46,697 nucleotides of DNA from an uncultured Pelagibacteraceae bacterium (GTDB taxonomy: Bacteria; Pseudomonadota; Alphaproteobacteria; Pelagibacterales; Pelagibacteraceae). Positions 1-8,457 of this stretch are shown here, piece by piece. The stretch spans positions 1-46,697 of the forward strand of contig CACFKF010000007.1 in the NCBI GenBank assembly GCA_902566775.1, given 5' to 3'. Every line of letters begins with the position of its first letter. Within the stretch, counting starts at the first letter, position 1. Under the pieces are notes generated by a model. That model made no database searches. It worked only from the letters and a program-made list of their open reading frames with translations, and had not been told where the DNA came from. The position numbers and the translations under genes were made by a program.

Positions 1-846
1 AAAATGTTCTATGGTTTGATTAAAAGAATTTGGCAATCTTTGACCCATCAAATAATTTTGGACAATATTTGATGAAACGACTCTAACTCTAGGGTTTTTA
101 TTTCTTTTTAAATTACCTTTAATTAAAGCAAAATTTTCTGAACCATCTAAAAGATTTTCAAAAATTTTGATTTGATATTTTTGATTTTTTATTAAAATTT
201 TTTCAGTTTTTTTAAATTTAATTAGTTTTTCTATTTTTAGTCTATAAGCAATTAAATCATCTATTCTTCCAATTTTTAATTTATGTTTATCAGCAAATTT
301 AAATAATTCTTTACCTTTTGCCATTACACCTTTATCGTTCATTATTTCACATATTACTGCTGAAGGGTTTTTATTAGCTAATCTTGAAATGTCTACAGAA
401 GCTTCTGTATGTCCTGCTCTAACCAAAACTCCACCTTCTTTTGAAATAATTGGAAATATATGGCCTGGTGAAATAATATCTTTTTTTTTAACATTTGATC
501 TAATTGCTGTTTTAATAGTTACTGACCTATCTTTAGCTGAAATTCCAGTAGTTACTCCTTTTTTTGCTTCAATAGAAACAGTAAAAGCAGTTTGATTTCT
601 TGATTTATTTATGGGTGACATCAAAGATAAATTAAGTTTTTTTGACTGTTTATTTGTTAAAGACAAACATATTAGGCCTCTTCCATGTTTAGCCATAAAA
701 TTAATGTTTTTTTGAGAAACATTTGATGCTGGTATAACTAAGTCACCTTCATTTTCTCTATTTTCATCATCTACAAGAATATACATACGTCCTTTTCTTG
801 CGGTTTTGATAACAGATTCTATCGAACTAAAGTTTTTACTTTTCAT
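1..846 (-). CDS. ribBA: 3,4-dihydroxy-2-butanone 4-phosphate synthase with degenerate GTP cyclohydrolase II domain (partial)
   Basis: The first 282 residues are visible; the C-terminus lies beyond the window start. The RibB domain (about residues 1-205) turns ribulose 5-phosphate into dihydroxybutanone phosphate, the four-carbon donor for lumazine. It carries the acidic substrate loop RENEGDLVIPA near the N-terminus and, further on, GHIFPI and RAGHTEASVD. A second domain aligns with the start of RibA (FALIKGNL, then RVRVVSS), but the three zinc-binding cysteines of GTP cyclohydrolase II are replaced by N260, L271 and N273. I therefore infer that only RibB is active and that a separate RibA exists elsewhere. 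The start (846) overlaps the ribE stop by 11 nt, so the gene is translationally coupled in the rib cluster. RibB is certain; loss of RibA function is inferred. Confidence 0.9.
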   Translation of the reverse strand, partial: MKSKNFSSIESVIKTARKGRMYILVDDENRENEGDLVIPASNVSQKNINFMAKHGRGLICLSLTNKQSKKLNLSLMSPINKSRNQTAFTVSIEAKKGVTTGISAKDRSVTIKTAIRSNVKKKDIISPGHIFPIISKEGGVLVRAGHTEASVDISRLANKNPSAVICEIMNDKGVMAKGKELFKFADKHKLKIGRIDDLIAYRLKIEKLIKFKKTEKILIKNQKYQIKIFENLLDGSENFALIKGNLKRNKNPRVRVVSSNIVQNYLMGQRLPNSFNQTIEHF

Positions 847-1426
847 TAAAATAATTTCTCACATATTTTGATAGTATGTCTATTTCTATATTAACTAAAT
901 CATTCTTTGCAGCTTTAGATAAATTCGTTAATTTTAATGTATGGGGAATTATCCAAGACTGAAAACCTTTTTTTGTTTTTTTTGAAATAGTTAAAGAAAT
1001 ACCGTTAATTGCTATAGAAGCTTTTTCAATTAAATTTTTTCTCTCCTTAGAATTTATAAAAAAATCAAATAAATATGATTTGTCAATTTTTTTTATTGAA
1101 GTAATTGTTCCTATGCAGTCAACATGTCCTTGGATTATATGTCCAGATATATTTTTACCAAATTTCAAAGGTGTTTCTAAATTAATTAAATTTCCTTCAT
1201 TTATTTTTTTAAACTTTGATCTTTTTATAGTTTCATTTGATAAATAAAACTCCATTAATTTATTATTAATATTAATTAATGTTAAACATACGCCGTCACA
1301 AGAAATAGAAATTCCGATATCTTTTTTCGAAATTTTTAACTTAGAATAAACAAGTATATTTATGCCTTTACTTCTTTTATATATTTTTTTAATTTTCCCT
1401 TGCTCAAAAATAATTCCATTAAACAT
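836..1426 (-). CDS. ribE: Riboflavin synthase alpha chain
   Basis: Converts two 6,7-dimethyl-8-ribityllumazines into riboflavin and the pyrimidinedione, the last step of vitamin B2 synthesis, in the cytoplasm. The 196-residue length fits the family. The N-terminus MFNGIIFEQGKI matches the usual MFTGI-V-E-G start, and the protein is two lumazine-binding barrels in tandem: the first holds SISCDGVCLTL, the second GHIIQGHVDCIGTI and the matching SIAINGISLTI. It sits between ribD (4 nt upstream) and ribBA (11 nt overlap), which confirms the role. In this organism group the gene may be named ribC or ribE. Confidence 0.95.
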   Translation of the reverse strand: MFNGIIFEQGKIKKIYKRSKGINILVYSKLKISKKDIGISISCDGVCLTLININNKLMEFYLSNETIKRSKFKKINEGNLINLETPLKFGKNISGHIIQGHVDCIGTITSIKKIDKSYLFDFFINSKERKNLIEKASIAINGISLTISKKTKKGFQSWIIPHTLKLTNLSKAAKNDLVNIEIDILSKYVRNYFNEK

Positions 1427-1430
1427 TGTA

Positions 1431-2534
1431 TTAAGAGTATACTTTAATTTTATCGTTTCCAGTGAACGAATTTACATTAGATCTGTTTTTATATTTAAAA
1501 GTTAATTGCTGCAACTGACTTGAAACATTAAGTTTTCCTTTGATTCCTAATTTATTAGAGCTTTTGAATAGGTAAAATTTATTAAAAAGTTTGTTTTTTA
1601 AAAAACTGTTGGTTAGATCTTTTCCACCTTCAACTAATAAATTTCTACATCCAATAAAAAAGATATTTTTTAGCACAAGTCTTAAATCAAAAAATTTATT
1701 TTTATTTAATGGAAGTTTAATTAGTTTAATTCCCTTTTTTTTTAATAACTTTATTTTTTTTAAATTACCTTTGTTATAGAATATGACTGTATTATTATTC
1801 GATGATGTTGAATAAATTTTTGAATTTTTTTTAATAGACAGTTCTCTATCTAAAATAATTCTATACGGTGAAAAAATATGTAAACCATTCAACCTGCAAT
1901 TTAAACTGGGATTGTCTATATTTAATGTTTTACTTGAAATTAAAATTGCATCATTTTTATATCTTAAAAAATGTGAAATTTTATCAGAATATTTATTTGT
2001 AATTCTTTTTTTTTCCTTTGAGTAAATAAAATTATCATTTGAAGTGGCTAACTTTCCTGTAACAAAAGGTAAATTTTTAGACTTATTATATATATATGGT
2101 TTATAAATTATATTCCCCCTTTTTTTTAAAAGCCCGTTTTTAACAATTACATTTTTTGATTTAAATAATTTTAATGACTTGCCATTATTTCTTTTATCTA
2201 CATCAATAACAGAAAATATAACTTTTTTGATTTTTGATTTAATTATTAAATTAGAACATGGAGGTGTTTTGCCATAATGTATACATGGCTCTAAACTTAC
2301 ATACATAGTTGATTCCTTTAAATTTTTTTTACATGATTTAATGGCATTAAACTCTGCATGAGGTCTTCCGTTTAAACCTGTTTGACCTATTGATATAACT
2401 TCATTATTCTTGACAATTACACAGCCTACAGGTGGATTGTCTCCAGTTAAACCAACTCTATCTCTTGCTAAATTAAGAGCAAGATTCATAAAAAAACTGT
2501 CTTTTTTGGTAAATTTATCTTTTCTTGTAGACAT
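1431..2534 (-). CDS. ribD: Bifunctional riboflavin biosynthesis deaminase/reductase RibD
   Basis: Carries out the second and third steps of riboflavin synthesis: deamination of the diaminopyrimidinone and NADPH-dependent reduction of the ribosyl side chain. The N-terminal cytidine-deaminase-like domain (about 10-145) has the zinc site H59-A-E61 and C84/C93 in [11 protein letters not shown]. The C-terminal reductase domain (about 150-365) is more divergent and Lys/Asn-rich but keeps the [10 protein letters not shown] strand near residue 300. At 367 residues it is full length. The start overlaps the nrdR 3' end by 20 nt, so ribD lies in the nrdR-rib operon, a common arrangement in Proteobacteria. 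I see no FMN riboswitch, as expected for an internal operon position. Confidence 0.95.
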   Translation of the reverse strand: MSTRKDKFTKKDSFFMNLALNLARDRVGLTGDNPPVGCVIVKNNEVISIGQTGLNGRPHAEFNAIKSCKKNLKESTMYVSLEPCIHYGKTPPCSNLIIKSKIKKVIFSVIDVDKRNNGKSLKLFKSKNVIVKNGLLKKRGNIIYKPYIYNKSKNLPFVTGKLATSNDNFIYSKEKKRITNKYSDKISHFLRYKNDAILISSKTLNIDNPSLNCRLNGLHIFSPYRIILDRELSIKKNSKIYSTSSNNNTVIFYNKGNLKKIKLLKKKGIKLIKLPLNKNKFFDLRLVLKNIFFIGCRNLLVEGGKDLTNSFLKNKLFNKFYLFKSSNKLGIKGKLNVSSQLQQLTFKYKNRSNVNSFTGNDKIKVYS

Positions 2535-2973
2535 CTAGCCTGTCCACAAATTGTACAAAATCTTTTTCTTCTTTAAAATTTCGATAAACTGAAGCAAATC
2601 TAACATAGGCGACTGGATCAAGCTCTTTTAGTCCTTCCATTACCATCGTTCCTATTGTGTTGCTGGTAATTTCAGCTTGGCCCAATTCCTCAAGCGATCT
2701 TGAAATTTTACTTATGAATTTTTCAACAGTATCTGTATCGATAGGACGTTTTTTTAAAGCAATATATATTGACTTTGCTAACTTATCTCTATCAAAAGAT
2801 GATTTTCTACCATTCTTTTTTACTACCATAAGCTCTCTAAACTGAACTCTTTCAAAGGTAGTAAATCTATGTCCACATGCACACTGTCTTCTTCGTCTAA
2901 TTGCCGTACCATCTTCTGCCGGTCTTGAATCAACTACTGATGTTTCACCTTTTTTACATGAAGAACAAATCAT
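2515..2973 (-). CDS. nrdR: Transcriptional repressor NrdR (zinc ribbon plus ATP-cone)
   Basis: NrdR is the nucleotide-sensing repressor of ribonucleotide reductase genes. The 152-residue protein has an N-terminal zinc ribbon (1-45) and an ATP-cone (about 49-139, starting [16 protein letters not shown]), the normal layout and length. C3 and C6 form the first knuckle. The second knuckle is odd: the conserved RRRRQC-x2-C is here RRRRQCACG, so C31 and C33 are separated by one residue instead of two. The reading frame is intact on both sides and the ATP-cone looks normal. The glyA-nrdR-ribD order is widely conserved. No NrdR box is visible nearby, and no ribonucleotide reductase gene lies in the window. 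Confidence 0.95.
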   Translation of the reverse strand: MICSSCKKGETSVVDSRPAEDGTAIRRRRQCACGHRFTTFERVQFRELMVVKKNGRKSSFDRDKLAKSIYIALKKRPIDTDTVEKFISKISRSLEELGQAEITSNTIGTMVMEGLKELDPVAYVRFASVYRNFKEEKDFVQFVDRLDVYKKR

Positions 2974-2974
2974 A

Positions 2975-4285
2975 CTATCTTAATTTTTTATATATTGGAA
3001 ATTTAGAACAAAGTTCAATGACTTCTTTTCTAACCTCATTTTCAACTTTTGAATTGTCATCTGGATTAGTAGATAAACCTTTTACAGTTTTGGTGATCAA
3101 TTCTCCAACTTTTTGAAATTCCTTTAAACCAAACCCTCGTGTTGTAGCAGCTTGCGAACCAAGTCTAATTCCTGAAGTTATCATTGGGCTTTCTGTATCA
3201 AAAGGAATACCATTTTTGTTACAAGTAATATTAGCTCTAGACAAACTTTCTGCAGCTATATTTCCTTTAACATTGAATGGTCTTAAATCAACAAGCATTA
3301 AATGCGTATCCGTTCCTCCTGAGTATATCTTAAAACCATTATTCTTTAATGTTTCAGATAAAACTTTTGCATTAGATAATACTGATTTAATATAAACTTT
3401 AAATTCAGGTTTTAATGCTTCTTGAAAGCCTGCTGCTTTAGCTGCAATAATGTGCATTAACGGTCCACCTTGATAACCCGGAAATACTGCTGAATTTATT
3501 TTCTTACTTAAAGTTTCATCATTTGTTAAAATAATACCTCCTCTAGCACTTCTGAAAACTTTATGTGTTGTTGAAGTCACTACATGAGCATGTTCACATG
3601 GATTAGGATAACCTTTTCCTGCAACGAGACCAGAAAAATGAGCCATATCAACCATAAGGTAGGCTCCTACCTTGTCAGATATTTCTCTAAATCTTTTAAA
3701 GTCTATAATTCTCGAATATGCACTGCCGCCAGCTATTATAAGTTTAGGTTTATGTTCTAAAGCAAGTTTTTCAACTTTGTCATAATCAATAAGTTCAGAT
3801 TCTTTGTCTACATCGTAACCAATTGGATTAAACCATTTACCTGACATTGAAATTTTTAAGCCATGAGTAATATGACCACCAGAATTTAAACTCATTCCCA
3901 TAAAAGTATCTCCAGGTTTAAGTAAAGCTAAAAATACAGCACCATTAGCTTGAGCTCCTGAATGCGGTTGTGCGTTCGCAAATTTGCAATCAAAAAGTTT
4001 TTTTAATCTTTCAACAGCAAGAGTTTCTGCAACATCAACATGTTCACATCCATTATAATATCTTTTACCTGGATAACCTTCTGCATATTTATTTGTTAAA
4101 ACTGAACCTTGTGCTTCTAAAACAGCTTGAGACACAATATTTTCTGAAGCTATAAGTTCTATGTGTTGTTGTTGCCTATTTAACTCATCTTTAATAGCTT
4201 TGAATAACTCTGGATCAGTTTTTGATAAACTGTCTTCAAAAAATCCTTTATACTGTTCATTTAAGTATTTGCTTTCACTTGACAT
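2975..4285 (-). CDS. glyA: Serine hydroxymethyltransferase
   Basis: PLP enzyme interconverting serine plus tetrahydrofolate with glycine plus methylene-THF; it is the main source of one-carbon units in the cytoplasm. The 436 residues cover the whole family length. The PLP lysine is K242 in [13 protein letters not shown], and the N-terminal substrate motifs IELIASENI and [13 protein letters not shown] are intact. It follows rpiB by 2 nt and precedes nrdR by 1 nt, so it is read from the promoter region upstream of position 5302. Its glycine and C1 products link directly to the sarcosine oxidase operon at 16181-21270. I see no glycine riboswitch before it, because there is no leader. Confidence 0.98.
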   Translation of the reverse strand: MSSESKYLNEQYKGFFEDSLSKTDPELFKAIKDELNRQQQHIELIASENIVSQAVLEAQGSVLTNKYAEGYPGKRYYNGCEHVDVAETLAVERLKKLFDCKFANAQPHSGAQANGAVFLALLKPGDTFMGMSLNSGGHITHGLKISMSGKWFNPIGYDVDKESELIDYDKVEKLALEHKPKLIIAGGSAYSRIIDFKRFREISDKVGAYLMVDMAHFSGLVAGKGYPNPCEHAHVVTSTTHKVFRSARGGIILTNDETLSKKINSAVFPGYQGGPLMHIIAAKAAGFQEALKPEFKVYIKSVLSNAKVLSETLKNNGFKIYSGGTDTHLMLVDLRPFNVKGNIAAESLSRANITCNKNGIPFDTESPMITSGIRLGSQAATTRGFGLKEFQKVGELITKTVKGLSTNPDDNSKVENEVRKEVIELCSKFPIYKKLR

Positions 4286-4287
4286 AA

Positions 4288-4710
4288 TTACATCTTTTTA
4301 ACTCTTCTTAAGTGTCTGCCGCCTTCAAATTTAGTACTTAAGAAAACTCTAATTAGATTGAATGCTTTATTTTTATCAATCAATCTTTCGCCCAATGTAA
4401 TGATATTTGCATTATTATGCAATCGTGATAATTTAGTATTTTTCATACTGTAGCATAATGCTGCCCTTATATTTTTCATTTTATTGGCTGACATTGACAT
4501 ACCCATACCAGAGCCGCATATAAGAATACCAAAGCTTCCTTTTTTGGAAGCTACTTTTCTAGATAGTTTTTTTGCAAAATCTGGATAATCAACTGAATTA
4601 CTTGATTTAGGGCCAAGATCTATTACGTCGTGTTTTTTTGAAAATTTGGATACAACACTTGTCTTCAATTTATATCCAGCATGATCTGATGCAATAAAAA
4701 TTTTTTTCAA
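4288..4710 (-). CDS. rpiB: Ribose 5-phosphate isomerase B
   Basis: Interconverts ribose 5-phosphate and ribulose 5-phosphate; the latter is the substrate of RibB in the same operon. The 140-residue protein starts [16 protein letters not shown] with D9-H10, and has the catalytic cysteine C65 in [17 protein letters not shown] and the [11 protein letters not shown] segment, all typical of the RpiB/LacAB family. It lies 1 nt downstream of the oxygenase-like gene and 2 nt before glyA. The rpiB-glyA-nrdR-rib order is common in Alphaproteobacteria. Confidence 0.96.
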   Translation of the reverse strand: MKKIFIASDHAGYKLKTSVVSKFSKKHDVIDLGPKSSNSVDYPDFAKKLSRKVASKKGSFGILICGSGMGMSMSANKMKNIRAALCYSMKNTKLSRLHNNANIITLGERLIDKNKAFNLIRVFLSTKFEGGRHLRRVKKM

Positions 4711-4711
4711 A

Positions 4712-5302
4712 TTAATTAAATTTGTAGTCTAAAATACAGGCAACTAAATGAACTCTATTTTCTTCACCACCATTAAAGGCATTATGGTATTTTTCATTAT
4801 TAGTTACCCAAACAGAGCCGTCAGCAGGCATATGATGTGCAATTTTATCTATTACCATTAAACATCCTGGGTTAGTATAAATTGGGATATGAAGTCTAGG
4901 CTCAGGATCTCTATGCCAACTTAATGTTGATCGTGGTTCTTTTAAAAGAAGTCTAACTCTTCCTAATTTATACCTTTTTTTAAGTTCTTCATAAACTTCT
5001 TTAAAATAAGTATTTTTAAAATCATCTATAAATTCAGAATATTTACTTTCGTCAATACCAATGTCCCTCGAAACTTCTTGACCAGTTGAGTCTGGCTTGG
5101 TCCAATAAACACCTCTAGCTTTATGGCCTTTTATAGAATCTGGATCGTTCGGTATTTGATTTAAAGGAATAGCAGCAAAGTGAGGTATTCCTAAGCTAGT
5201 ATCAAATCCTTTTATATTAAGAATCTGATCACAAGCCTCTCTAAGCTTCATTATGTCAAACTTAATATCCTGTTTATGAAAATCTTTATCTGCCAGCGAC
5301 AT
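4712..5302 (-). CDS. Aspartyl/asparaginyl beta-hydroxylase-like Fe(II)/2-oxoglutarate oxygenase, substrate unknown
   Basis: A 196-residue protein when started at the ATG at 5302. A longer frame to 5398 adds only a hydrophobic AT-rich stretch overlapping hemB, so I reject it. The C-terminal half looks like the AspH-type double-stranded beta-helix: H130-x-D132 in SWHRDPEPRLHIPI, a distal H173 in YHNAFN, and R183 exactly ten residues later for the 2-oxoglutarate carboxylate, then VHLVACILD. The first 100 residues match no domain I recognise. It is cytoplasmic, with no signal peptide or membrane segment. It is the first gene of the rpiB-glyA-nrdR-rib operon and divergent from hemB. The fold call is fairly firm; the substrate (protein side chain, free amino acid or small metabolite) cannot be read from the sequence. 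Confidence 0.8.
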   Translation of the reverse strand: MSLADKDFHKQDIKFDIMKLREACDQILNIKGFDTSLGIPHFAAIPLNQIPNDPDSIKGHKARGVYWTKPDSTGQEVSRDIGIDESKYSEFIDDFKNTYFKEVYEELKKRYKLGRVRLLLKEPRSTLSWHRDPEPRLHIPIYTNPGCLMVIDKIAHHMPADGSVWVTNNEKYHNAFNGGEENRVHLVACILDYKFN

Positions 5303-5331
5303 AAATTTTATTACTATATTAACGTTAAATA

Positions 5332-5360
5332 TATAATATAAAACTATTGTCGCATATAAT
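5332..5360 (+). promoter_or_regulatory. Possible hemB promoter elements in the 70-bp divergent gap
   Basis: The gap 5303-5372 separates hemB from the divergent oxygenase gene. It holds two perfect TATAAT hexamers on the plus strand (5332-5337 and 5355-5360), each able to act as a -10 box for hemB. Neither has a good -35 at 16-18 bp, and such hexamers are frequent in AT-rich DNA. The region must also contain the start of the long minus-strand operon, but I cannot single out a box for it. Confidence 0.3.
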
Positions 5361-5372
5361 ATTTTGTTGAGA

Positions 5373-6365
5373 ATGATTATCACTGGAAAATACCCCAATT
5401 TAAGACTACGTCGAAATAGAAAACAAGATTGGACTAGAAGATTATTAGAAGAATCAACTCTTTCTACAAATGATTTTATATTGCCAATATTTTTAATTGA
5501 TGGAAAAAATAAAATTCAACCTATCAAAACAATGCCAGGCGTATACAGATATAGCATCAATAAATTAGGTAAAGTTGTAGACAAAGCATTGTCTCTTAGA
5601 ATACCTATGGTAGCTCTTTTTCCTTACATACAATCTAAGTCTAAAGATAAAGATGGATCCGAAGCATTAAATGAAAACAATCTAGTTTGTAAAGCAATTA
5701 GATATATTAAAAAAAAATATAAAAATCAAATTGGGATTATGTGTGATGTTGCATTGGATCCATACACTTCACATGGGCATGATGGTATAATTAAATCGGG
5801 TTATGTTGAAAATGATAAAACAATTGAAATTTTGACAAAACAAGCTTTGTTGCAAGCTGAAATGGGATGCGATGTTATTGCACCTTCTGATATGATGGAT
5901 GGAAGAGTTGGAAAAATTAGAAAAATTCTAGATAAAAATGGTTATCAATTAATTCAAATACTTTCATATGCGGTAAAATACGCTTCAAACTATTATGGGC
6001 CTTTTAGAGATGCTGTTGGATCAAAAAATTTACTTAAAAGTGATAAAAAAAATTATCAAATGGATTTTAAGAATAGCATTGAAAGTTTAAGAGAAGTTGC
6101 ATTGGATATAAAAGAAGGTGCAGATATAGTTATGGTCAAACCAGGTTTACCATATTTGGATGTAATTAAAATAGTTAAAGACAACTTCAAAATACCAGTT
6201 TTTGCTTATCAAGTTTCAGGTGAATATTCTTTATTAACTAATGGTATACGTAAAGGGTTGATTAATAAAGATGCAATAGTTGAAACTTTAGTATCTTTTA
6301 AAAGAGCTGGCGCTAGTGCAATTGTAACATATTTTGCTGATCAAATATCCAAAGATTTAAAATAA
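5373..6365 (+). CDS. hemB: Delta-aminolevulinic acid dehydratase (porphobilinogen synthase)
   Basis: Condenses two 5-aminolevulinates into porphobilinogen, the second committed step toward heme. I start at the ATG at 5373 (330 residues), which places the conserved RLRRNRKQDWTRRL right after the N-terminus; a TTG at 5364 would add three residues. The two substrate lysines are K202 (SYAVKYAS) and K256 (VMVKPGLPYLD). The metal loop reads CDVALDPYTSHGHDG, the Asp/His-rich type without the three-cysteine zinc site, as usual in Alphaproteobacteria that use magnesium. It is a single gene, divergent from the rpiB operon and convergent with recO. Confidence 0.97.
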   Translation: MIITGKYPNLRLRRNRKQDWTRRLLEESTLSTNDFILPIFLIDGKNKIQPIKTMPGVYRYSINKLGKVVDKALSLRIPMVALFPYIQSKSKDKDGSEALNENNLVCKAIRYIKKKYKNQIGIMCDVALDPYTSHGHDGIIKSGYVENDKTIEILTKQALLQAEMGCDVIAPSDMMDGRVGKIRKILDKNGYQLIQILSYAVKYASNYYGPFRDAVGSKNLLKSDKKNYQMDFKNSIESLREVALDIKEGADIVMVKPGLPYLDVIKIVKDNFKIPVFAYQVSGEYSLLTNGIRKGLINKDAIVETLVSFKRAGASAIVTYFADQISKDLK

Positions 6366-6378
6366 AAAAATTTTATTT
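6360..6378. terminator. Weak AT-only hairpin between convergent hemB and recO
   Basis: An 8-bp perfect inverted repeat (AAATAAAA / TTTTATTT, 3-nt spacer) spans the 7-bp gap between the hemB and recO stop codons. A and T runs on both sides would give a U-tract in either direction. The stem has no GC pairs, so it is weak and may be chance in such AT-rich DNA. Confidence 0.2.
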
Positions 6379-7053
6379 AAATAAATTAACAAAATTTGCC
6401 CTTGCTACTGGGTAATTAATGTTATTGGGTTTCAACACATTTTTTTCTAAAAAGTCGCTAACTAATTTCAATCCAGTTAACAAACTAGTTTTATCAAGAT
6501 TTTTTTCATCTCTATCTATTAAAAAATTTGGAATATATTTTTTTTCAAAACTTGATTTAACAAAATATTTTTTTTTATTATCGTTAATTTCAGATTTTGC
6601 AATTTTATTTAATTCAAGATCATAACCAACAAGACTAAGCAATTTGAGTTCCCAAAAAATATATTCTTTTACCCATTCATCAAGATTAAGTATTAAATAT
6701 AATTGATCAATTAGTTTTAAAATTTCTGGATTTGCTTGATTATCAACAGTAAGCAATTTAATTAAATTCATAGCTGAAATTATACAAGTTAACTTTTTAT
6801 TTTGCTCAAAGTACAATGGTGAGTAGGCTTTAAATATTTCTGCATTAAAATAACCAATTTTATTTTCATTTTTATAGTTATAATTTAAATGTAGTTTGTT
6901 ACCTATTTGTAGATAATTTTTAATTTTTTTTGATGTAGCACCAAATATAATACCAGAGCATTTACCATGGTGTTCAGTGAAAAATTCAGCAACGACTGAA
7001 TTTTCATTATATTTGTTTTTTGAAATGAGATACCCAATATCATCCCAATGCAT
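6373..7053 (-). CDS. recO: DNA repair protein RecO
   Basis: RecO is the recombination mediator that, with RecR, loads RecA on SSB-coated single-stranded DNA. The 226-residue protein has the N-terminal OB-fold (about 1-80: DIGYLISKNKYNENSVVAEF, then HGKCSGIIFGA) and a helical C-terminal domain with FWELKLLSLVGYDLEL, the family's most recognisable stretch. The zinc-cysteine cluster present in some RecO proteins is absent. The start codon overlaps the rnc stop by one base (TAATG). In most Alphaproteobacteria era lies between rnc and recO; here there is no room for it. Confidence 0.9.
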   Translation of the reverse strand: MHWDDIGYLISKNKYNENSVVAEFFTEHHGKCSGIIFGATSKKIKNYLQIGNKLHLNYNYKNENKIGYFNAEIFKAYSPLYFEQNKKLTCIISAMNLIKLLTVDNQANPEILKLIDQLYLILNLDEWVKEYIFWELKLLSLVGYDLELNKIAKSEINDNKKKYFVKSSFEKKYIPNFLIDRDEKNLDKTSLLTGLKLVSDFLEKNVLKPNNINYPVARANFVNLFK

Positions 7054-7718
7054 TATAAGCCAACCCGTTTTAAAAAAAGTTTTGCTGCCCTTTGTTCAGC
7101 ATCTTTTTTTGAGTTACCACTCGCGTAAAAAGTTTTTGAATTTTGTACGGTAACTCCAATTTTAAAAATAGGTTTGTGATGTGGCCCAGTATTAGAGAAA
7201 AGTTTATACTTAGGTAAAACTTTATATTTTTTTAATGAATATTCCTGTAGTCTTGTTTTTGCGTCTATCTGATCAGAAATATTATTATTCATTTGATTTT
7301 TCCAAAATTTATATATGAATCTTTCAACAATATTGAATCCTTGATCCAAATAAATAGCTCCAAGTAAAGCTTCGCAAGCATCAGAAATGATCTTATCTTC
7401 TATTACATTTTTTTTTGATTTAACATTCCCAGTAATAATATATTTATCTAAATTAAAATTTTTACTAATTTCACAACATTTTTTTCTATTTACTAACGAA
7501 GCAAGTTTTTTATCTAAAACACCTTCTTTATCATCTGGAAAAATTTCTAACAATTTTTTTGAAATAACTAAACCTAAAACTCTATCACCTAAAAATTCTA
7601 ACTTTTCATTATTGTCTGTGGAGTTAAAACTTTTATGTGTTAAACTCTTAATTAAAAGATTTTTATCTTTAAAATTAATTCCTATTTTTTTTTCTAATGT
7701 AGAAATATTTATAGCCAT
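7053..7718 (-). CDS. rnc: Ribonuclease III
   Basis: Double-strand-specific endoribonuclease for rRNA precursor and mRNA processing. The 221 residues comprise the RNase III catalytic domain (about 1-150) with the signature NEKLEFLGDRVLGLVISK and the downstream acidic pair in ISDACEALLGAIYLDQGF, followed by a dsRNA-binding domain (about 152-220: DAKTRLQEYSLKKY ... GNSKKDAEQRAAKLFL). It lies between lepB (1 nt away) and recO (1-base overlap). Confidence 0.97.
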   Translation of the reverse strand: MAINISTLEKKIGINFKDKNLLIKSLTHKSFNSTDNNEKLEFLGDRVLGLVISKKLLEIFPDDKEGVLDKKLASLVNRKKCCEISKNFNLDKYIITGNVKSKKNVIEDKIISDACEALLGAIYLDQGFNIVERFIYKFWKNQMNNNISDQIDAKTRLQEYSLKKYKVLPKYKLFSNTGPHHKPIFKIGVTVQNSKTFYASGNSKKDAEQRAAKLFLKRVGL

Positions 7719-7719
7719 T

Positions 7720-8457
7720 TTACTTAATTACCTTAAAAAAACGATCAAATCTCAAAATGTCATTCCATTTCCAAAATTTAAATACACTTCCAACTTTACG
7801 GTCCGAAGAAAAAAAGATTATTCTTGCTTTTCCAACCAAATTGTCTTTATGAACATATCCTACACTTCCTAAAAATCTGCTGTCTTTTGAACAGTCTCTG
7901 TTGTCACCAAGAAAAAAATAATGATCTTTTGGAACTAAAAATTTATCAGAATTTTGAAAACTATTATTTTTATCATAAACTGCTTTATATTGAATGCCAT
8001 TAGGTAGTTTTTCTTGGTACGTAGTTGTGTTTAAAAAATAATTACCACAATTAATCTTGATTTTATTTTTTATTTTTGTTTTTAAAATCTGATTTTCATT
8101 TAAATAAATATCTCCATCTATAAATTGCAATGTATCGCCGGGAAGGCCAATTAACCTTTTTATATAATCTGTTCTATTATCAGCTGGAGTTTTAAAAACT
8201 ATCACATCACCTCTGCTCGGCTCATCATATAATATTCGCCCATTAAAAATGTTAGGACTAAAAGGAAAGGAATGTTTACTATAACCATAAGTATATTTTG
8301 AAACAAAGAGTCTATCTCCAACCAGAAGATTTGGTTCCATTGAAGATGATGGAATATAAAAAGGCTGAAAAAGCAATGACCTAATAAGTACGGCTATGAT
8401 TAAAGCAAATAATAAAGTTTTTAAATTATCTACAAAAAAATTTTTATTAAGATTCAT
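7720..8457 (-). CDS. lepB: Signal peptidase I
   Basis: Cleaves signal peptides from exported proteins on the outer face of the cytoplasmic membrane. I use the ATG at 8457 (245 residues), which overlaps the acpS stop by 11 nt; the longer frame to 8520 puts a non-conserved stretch before the membrane helix. One transmembrane segment covers about 13-30. The catalytic serine is S39 in FYIPSSSMEPNL and the general-base lysine K100 in YIKRLIGLPGD. The C-terminal box LGDNRDCSKDSR is intact. The acpS-lepB-rnc order is standard for Alphaproteobacteria. Confidence 0.96.
   Translation of the reverse strand: MNLNKNFFVDNLKTLLFALIIAVLIRSLLFQPFYIPSSSMEPNLLVGDRLFVSKYTYGYSKHSFPFSPNIFNGRILYDEPSRGDVIVFKTPADNRTDYIKRLIGLPGDTLQFIDGDIYLNENQILKTKIKNKIKINCGNYFLNTTTYQEKLPNGIQYKAVYDKNNSFQNSDKFLVPKDHYFFLGDNRDCSKDSRFLGSVGYVHKDNLVGKARIIFFSSDRKVGSVFKFWKWNDILRFDRFFKVIK

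Noticed and set aside
389..595. Open frame on the plus strand inside ribBA
   Set aside because: It lies wholly opposite the well-conserved RibB domain and its translation has no family features; a shadow frame.
4286..4287. Glycine riboswitch before glyA
   Set aside because: glyA follows rpiB by 2 nt, so no leader exists.
5303..5398. Extended N-terminus of the oxygenase-like gene
   Set aside because: Would overlap the hemB start on the other strand and consists of AT-rich hydrophobic residues; the ATG at 5302 begins a normal soluble protein.
7387..7872. 161-codon plus-strand frame opposite rnc and lepB
   Set aside because: Antisense to two firmly identified genes; the Phe/Leu/Ser-rich composition is what antisense of Lys-rich coding gives.
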